DNA of 64,000 nt from Haliclona indistincta (lineage: Eukaryota; Porifera; Demospongiae; Haplosclerida; Chalinidae). Where the stretch lies: the NCBI GenBank assembly GCA_964017065.1, contig OZ024783.1:3770932-3834931 (forward strand). The letters run 5' to 3'. Shown piece by piece: positions 58,415 to 64,000 of this stretch (positions within the stretch are counted from its first letter, which is position 1; each line of letters begins with the position of its first letter). The position numbers and the translations under genes are program-made. Under the pieces are notes generated by a model. That model saw nothing but the letters and a program-made list of their open reading frames with translations. It searched no databases and was not told the origin of the DNA.

Positions 58415-61400
58415 ATGAGTGACTTTATTACTTTACAATACAGGCTTTCTATCAGCACTATGGGTGTTATCATCCTCAGTGAGTTAGTTGTGATACTAGC
58501 TATATCATGCTGTGTTAATAGTATTGAGAGAGTGATCTATGTTGACAGCAGCAGCCAGACTGGTGTCAATGACTCCTCCTGCTGGGAGGGAGGCTACTCC
58601 ACTCCCTGCCTCTCCCTCAACCTGGCTCTCAAAGGAGCCCAGCACTACAACCACTCGATCACTATCCTCCTCCAACCTGGACAACACCAGCTGCACAATG
58701 GCAGTGAGACTCAGCTCAGGAACATGTCCCAGCTAGCTATTGTGGGTAATACCAGTAGTGAAGGTGAGGTAGTCATCAAGTGTCAACCATTATCTGGTCT
58801 AGCATTCTTTCAGTCAAACAATTTCACAATGAAAAACATTAAAGTGGATAGTTGTGGGGCATTGCAAGTCAGCATCATCAAATCTGATAATAAAATGCAA
58901 TCTGCAATATTTTTCGATACTTGCGTCAATATACAACTCAACAACGTTGATGTCATTAACTCCAATGGTACTGGGATTGTTTTATATAATCCATCTGGTG
59001 TGGTTCACTTGGATATGTGCAATTTTATCAACAATAGCTTGTCATCAGTTGACCCACCTGCCATAGGAGGAGGAGGGCTAGTAATAGAGGCTGATGATGT
59101 CAACGCAAACTATGACTGCATGGTCATGAATTCCACCTTTCTTAATAATACTGCTAAGAGCAGGCGCTTTTCAATCTTGTCCCAAGCTAGCAATCCCAGT
59201 CAATACTTTGGTCTTGGAGGTGGCATCACGATAGCGTTTAGAGAAGGAACAGTTAATAATACTGTGCAACTCGCTGGAGTAAGACTTGAAAACAACATTG
59301 CTCAGTTTGGAGGTGGTCTTTATTTAGCATTCTTCGATAGTGCAAGTGGTAATTATGTTACCATAGATGGGATAGAGGTGACAAACAATACTGCAATGCT
59401 TGAAGTAGGTGTGTTGCTGCCATTTGCCAGTGGTGGAGGTATCTCGATTGATTTTGCTTCTTCTGAAGTCGATTTTCCATTCAACAATACAGTTGAAATG
59501 CTAAACAGCAGATTCCTATCAAATACAGCTCAGCTAGGTGGTGGTATTGCTGTTGATGTAGTCTATGATGCTTATGGGTGTGTCAATGCTAGTAACAAAC
59601 TACTAATTGAGACTTGTAGTTTTGATAACAATGAAGGTTATCAAGGATCATTAGCTTACCTTTTAGGTACTAGTATGAGCTGTCAAGCTTTATTGAACAT
59701 GACAATAAGCTTTAGTAACTTCACTAATGGTCACTGCAGTGTGCACGTTCTGCATGCATTGCCTTGCTTAGGCAGTGTATTCTTAAATCACTTTCTACTT
59801 ACTTTAAATGGTATCATGTTATTCTTTGAAAATACTCAATCAGCTCTCAGTCTCACTTCTTCATTAATTAAATTGTTACCATCAGCTCAACTACAGTTTA
59901 CTAACAACACTGGTTTCAATGGAGCAGCTCTTCATATTGTAGACTGTAGCTCAGTTATTGTCAATGATAATACAAGTCTTTACTTTGAGAACAACCAAGC
60001 TTCTCATCATGGTGGTGCTATCTATTCTGAAGCATGTACTCAAACAAAATCTTGTTTTGTTAGACACAGCAACTCAACACTCGATCCTGATCAATGGAAA
60101 GCAAAATTTACTTCTTTAATAATCAAGCAAGTATTCTAGGAAATTCAATTTACATGGACTCTGTTCAATCTTGCGTCTGGCCGAAATATTCTAAAAATGT
60201 GACTTTTTGCTGGAAAGAATGGCATTATGATAGCCATTTAGACCAATTGAGATCTGGTCCAGCAAGCATAACTAATAATGGACCTACAGAGCATACTGTC
60301 TATCCTGGAGAGTGTATTAACTTACATGGTTTCACAGTGTTTGATGATTTTGGCAATAATATAACTGCTCAGACTAATCTTCAGGTTGATATATTATCAG
60401 GTAGCTCTTATGCAATCAGTTATAATGAACCAGACCGTAAATGTATTTATCACATAGGACCTGGTATTTGTTATTTACCGATCAATTCTAGCTATAGATC
60501 ATGTGAACATGGTGAAGTTGCCATCCGATCTGATTGTGAGATTGACTATGCTAGTCATGGTTCACAGATATTAATTCATCCTCCATATCAGTCGTACGGA
60601 ATTGTTCTAGACTTGCACTATAAGACATGTGACAATAGTAGCACATGCGTGAACAATTCAGATAATCCTGGCTTATGTTTTAAATCTCATGGTTCATTTC
60701 TTTCATATAAGGGAGTTTGTAATAAAACTACAAATTATAATGCTTTAAGCTTTTGCTATAGCAGAATAAAATGTGGAAGTTGTGTTGCTGATGGCGATCA
60801 TGATACTGGAATGATTATTAATGTACCTATCTTTAACTGTGTTTCATGTGAAAATGCTTCAGGTATAGGTTATTTCTTAATTCAAATTGTACTGGTTATA
60901 ATCATGATGACAATACTAGCAGTTCTTCATATCAATATCACTAATGGAAATCTCAATGCCTACATTCTTTATAGTCAGATGGTGACACTGCAGTTTCCAG
61001 GACTTGGTTACACAGCTTGGACGCAAACTGTAGATCGCATTTGTGTTCAGTTTCTCCTAGATGGCTATAAGTATAATTACTATTCCACTAACAGTGTACA
61101 GTATCTGGAATATTAATTTCTTAAACCTTATTGGAGATCCTTTCTGTATTCCTGGCATTCGTACTGCAGTAGGTGTTATTCTTCTCCAGTATGTGACAGC
61201 TGCCTGTCCTCTGTTGTTCATTATAGTCTCATACACTTGGATCCAGTGCTACAATAATGGCTACAGGCTTGTTGTGTACACTACTAGACCAGTCCATCGA
61301 CTACTGGCTCGCTTCTGGCAAAAATTCAAAATAAGACCATCGTTAATTGACACATATGCTGGTCTGCTCCTACTGGCATACATGAGATTCTTGGCTGTCT

Positions 61401-62191
61401 CAATTAAGCTACTGATGCTCATTACATTTGACTCTAAATTTGGATCTTCTCAAGTAGCTCCAGTTCCTCTTGTTATCATTCCTATATTGTGTCTACTGGT
61501 GTTTGTTATTCTACCAATGGCAGTTCTCTTGTTGTATCCATTCAAGATATTCCAGCAATGCCTAACATATTATAGGTTAGACAGACCAGGTCTACATGCT
61601 CTAGTGGATGCTTATCAAGGCTGCTTCAAGAACAGTGCTACTGATGGTACTGAAAGGAGGTATTTTACTGGACTCTATCTTCTGTTTCGGTTTTCTTACA
61701 TTGCTGTTTTAGTGTTTTCAATCAGCATTGCTTATTCTGCCATTAAACAGGATCAATTATTTACTTTGGTCTTACCATTATCTGGGGCAAGCTTGAGTTT
61801 TGTAATGGCAGGACTTGTTTTAATTTTGAGACCATATAAAAAAACTATTCACAACATTATTGACTTTCTGACCTTGTTTTTGATGACACTGCTTGCTGCT
61901 CTATCAGCTACTTATATTGATTCCATCTTCCACTTTTTAAATATTTGTCTTTTTTATTTGCCTTTTCTGTGTTTAGTAGTTTATGTTATCTATCACATGC
62001 TCAAGTGCTGCTGCTGTGCTTGTGTGACACAAAATGCATTTCGCAATTCTTCACATAACAATCCCTCTGAATCATCTGAGCAACGACCACTTCTCATTCC
62101 ACCGATAACCCGCACCGTAGTTGGAATAGGTGACTATGATGAAGATGATGATTATCCTGATCGTATGGTTCATCCGGATGGATATACATAG
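58415..62191 (+). pseudogene. Beta-helix ectodomain plus about nine-transmembrane protein, two frameshifts
   Basis: Three overlapping frames (58415-60139, 60094-61116, 61061-62191) form one gene of about 1,240 residues. The preferred start is the second ATG (MGVIILSELVVILAISCCVN, signal peptide). The ectodomain has repeated FGGG and NNTA turns (QFGGGLYLAF, NNTAMLEVGV, QLGGGIAVDV, NNQASHHGGAIYSE), the pattern of a right-handed parallel beta-helix, with many N-glycosylation sequons. The second part is Cys-rich (KCGSCVADGDHD) and leads to the first membrane helix YFLIQIVLVIIMMTILAV. About eight more helices follow (for example LLQYVTAACPLLFIIVSY), with a conserved-looking WIQCYNNGYRLVV loop and an acidic cytosolic tail. 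The frame changes near 60090 (DPDQ to MESKIYFFNN) and near 61058 (VQFLL to MAISIITIPL). An intron ending CTCCTAG could explain the second. The function is unknown; a surface adhesion or sensing role is a guess. Confidence 0.8.
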
Positions 62192-62790
62192 TAATTATAC
62201 TCAATTGTGTGTTATTATTTCGCGTACTTATAAACTTTCTTTCCTTGATGTTTTGTAAGGTTACTGATACCTGTGACTGTTACTGTTCAGTGCTGTTCTT
62301 TTGTACATTCTAATTCAAACTAGCAATGTTATCCAGACTCGTTGCTTGATTTAATCCGTGGTACAGTCGTCAACAGGATTTGCTGTTACTTTGCTATAGA
62401 GCAGTAGTGAAAGTCTGAGAGGGTCGGCAGCGTCTGTGTGCATCTGCAGGTGTTGACATTCCACTGTGTTTGTGGATATTTGGTGTATGTTTTATAACTT
62501 TTAGTTTATGACTTGCACCGAGGCATCAGCACCTTGGTGCTTTCATTATTCTTGCGATCGTATACACTTGTCCGTGCTCTTTCTGTGTAGTTTGACTTAC
62601 ATGTAATGTAGATTTGCAGTTTAACTAATAATTATTATTGAAAAACAACCAGACACGATTTTGAGACAGTAGTAAAAACTAAACAGTAGATGACAATTAT
62701 TGGTTGACATTAATTTTTAACAGAATTATTTCACATGAAATGTGCATAGTATAATTGTGATCAAATTAACGATAAAATTAATACTGAGGA
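62192..62790. other. Intergenic region with a dispersed-repeat tail
   Basis: Contains CACCGAGGCATCAGCACCTT GGTGC at about 62517-62540, the hairpin tail of the dispersed family, without the rest of the element. Nothing else is assigned. Confidence 0.5.
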
Positions 62791-62791
62791 G

Positions 62792-62800
62792 TATATAAAA
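62792..62800 (+). promoter_or_regulatory. Candidate TATA box
   Basis: TATATAAAA about 65 bp upstream of an ATG (62855) and about 150 bp before the orphan RPL13A exon. It is the only TATA-like element of this quality that I noticed near a gene start in the window; whether it is used is unknown. Confidence 0.35.
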
Positions 62801-62943
62801 CCTGGAGCCAGAGCAATAGTTAATAGCTCAGAACAGTGAATCAGCACAGTGTGATATGGAGGACTACATGATAACACTACAGCTCTATGCACTTATCAAA
62901 AAGTCTCTCTTCTTCCCTTGTCTCTCTCCCCCTCTCTCTTCAG

Positions 62944-63030
62944 CGTCTCATTAAGCAAGCCGAAGTAGACTGCAGAGCTCGTGTTCAACCTATCAATGAC
63001 CAACTCACTCAATTTGGACTGGAAGTGTAG
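62944..63030 (+). pseudogene. RPL13A: RPL13A last-exon fragment, copy 7
   Basis: Only exon 7 with its CT-tract acceptor and about 180 bp of 3' flank. It encodes [20 protein letters not shown] to FGLEV and TAG. Substitutions (M to I, A to V, K to R) set it apart. The 3' flank (ATTGTGCGAACCATTCC, GTGTGTACAAGAA) is closest to RPL13A-6. No other exon is found upstream. Confidence 0.88.
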
Positions 63031-63532
63031 TAATAGTCAATGTAGACTGTATCACATGATGTCATCAAGCAGCATTGATACTATGAGAGTTGCATGTTTG
63101 TCAAATATTTTACATCAAAAAAATTATTGTGCGAACCATTCCATAGTATGTGTGTACAAGAAGTAATGGTTGTTAATTTGTTGCTATCATGAAAACTTTA
63201 ACACGGCTATGACTACTACAGTCATCAGGTGAAGACTGTCATTCTATAAGCAATCTAAAAAATGTGTTATACGCCATCAGTTAGAACAGTTCACTATTTT
63301 TAGTGATCTTCTCTTGTACAATGTAATAAGAACCCAACGAAACTAAAATGTTGTTATAGTACAATACAATCTAGCATTGAAGTTGGTGTTGCAACAGTGA
63401 AGGTGAAGGTAATTTATTTTTTATTGTTTGTACTAACTAAATGTATGTGATGATTTGCTAATAGTGACAATGTTATTAGACTAAAGTGTCTTAATCTGTA
63501 TGTAATTATTTCTACTCTGATTCTAGTGATCT
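63031..63532. other. RPL13A-7 3' flank and spacer
   Basis: Homology to the RPL13A-6 3' flank runs to about 63200; beyond that no gene or repeat is seen before the NHL gene stop. Confidence 0.5.
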
Positions 63533-64000
63533 TCAGTACAAGTAGAGTTTGTTCCCAGGCCAGTCAGCCACTATTATTGTACCGTCGTTCCCAATATCAA
63601 CGTCCACTGGTTCTCGATATCCTGCTGTTCGAATGGTCTTGATCAATTCTCCACACGGACTATACACGAGCAGTCTTGATGGATTCCTACGATCAGTGAT
63701 GAGTGTGTTGCCGATTGGGTCCATTATCATTCCATCGCCTGCTCGAAGATCCTTATAGACTGTTTCTCCGATTCGTTTTCCCTCGAGAGAGTAGATCAGT
63801 ACTTTGTTGTTAAAGAGACTGACATGAAGCCTATTGTTAAGATCGATCACAACTCCTCGAGCTCTTCCTGGCACCGTGACACGATAAACCTCGCGATCAT
63901 TGTGGTATGAAATGAGTCTTCTTGTCTCTGTGGTCACAAAAAGTCGATTGTGACAAGATGTGATAAAAAGGAAGTGCTCTCCGCTTGCTATAACTTTGAG
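63533..64000 (-). CDS. NHL-repeat beta-propeller protein, C-terminal part, runs off the window
   Basis: The - strand frame is open to the window edge, about 155 codons, with the stop at 63533. It has repeated propeller-blade signatures: GRARGVVIDLNNRLHVSLFN, NKVLIYSLEGKRIG, GMIMDPIGNTLITDRRN, RLLVYSPCGELIKTI and PVDVDIGNDGTIIVADWPGN with a final LYLY. This is the C-terminal propeller found in TRIM-NHL ubiquitin ligases and in related invertebrate proteins; the N-terminal domains are outside the window. It is tail to tail with the RPL13A-7 fragment, echoing the RPL13A-NLR arrangement. Confidence 0.85.
   Translation of the reverse strand, partial: LKVIASGEHFLFITSCHNRLFVTTETRRLISYHNDREVYRVTVPGRARGVVIDLNNRLHVSLFNNKVLIYSLEGKRIGETVYKDLRAGDGMIMDPIGNTLITDRRNPSRLLVYSPCGELIKTIRTAGYREPVDVDIGNDGTIIVADWPGNKLYLY

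Overview
The window looks like metazoan, most likely demosponge, genomic DNA. It holds intron-containing eukaryotic genes with GT-AG splice sites, a ribosomal protein gene of animal type, an expansion of CARD-NACHT-LRR (NLR) genes, a RYK-like receptor tyrosine kinase family, a Death-domain gene, a double MATH gene, a beta-helix multi-pass membrane protein, and many short terminal-inverted-repeat elements. The sponge assignment is an inference from gene content, not a search result.

Left part (1-44.3 kb): a tandem segmental array. The basic unit is an RPL13A (uL13) copy on the + strand meeting, tail to tail, an NLR gene on the - strand. The NLR 5' end faces the next RPL13A 5' end across a conserved divergent intergenic region. 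There are five RPL13A-NLR units (RPL13A at 0.02, 13.9, 18.8, 27.3 and 37.1 kb; NLRs at 1.5-4.6, 15.2-18.1, 20.2-23.1, 28.7-31.7 and 38.5-41.5 kb). A sixth RPL13A at 42.6 kb is followed by a secreted double-MATH gene instead of an NLR. Two units (1 and 4) also carry a RYK-like gene behind the NLR; a third, truncated RYK-like copy follows the MATH and Death-WW genes. Remnants of NLR 5' exons lie at the 5' breakpoints of RYK copies 1 and 2, which records how the array was assembled.

Coding state: NLR-1, NLR-4 and NLR-5 are open throughout. NLR-2 has a 34-bp deletion and NLR-3 a 1-bp deletion. All three RYK-like copies are damaged or truncated. RPL13A-1, -2, -3 and -5 keep intact exons 3-7, while -4, -6 and the exon-7 fragment at 62.9 kb are broken. 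The RPL13A exon-2-like sequence is degenerate wherever it is visible.

Middle part (44.4-53.6 kb): the double-MATH gene, a Death-domain plus WW-domain gene, RYK-3, a dispersed repeat with large CTG tracts, and a hAT-like MITE. Right part (53.6-64 kb): a seven-transmembrane receptor split by a foldback-rich insertion, a beta-helix plus about nine-transmembrane gene with two frameshifts, an orphan RPL13A last exon, and the 3' part of an NHL beta-propeller gene running off the edge.

Taken together the locus reads as a fast-evolving innate-sensing cluster (NACHT, CARD, Death, MATH and NHL modules). A housekeeping ribosomal gene and a pseudokinase receptor have been co-amplified with it, and mobile elements have since peppered it. 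Because the units are paralogous, they act as empty-site controls for many of the insertions.
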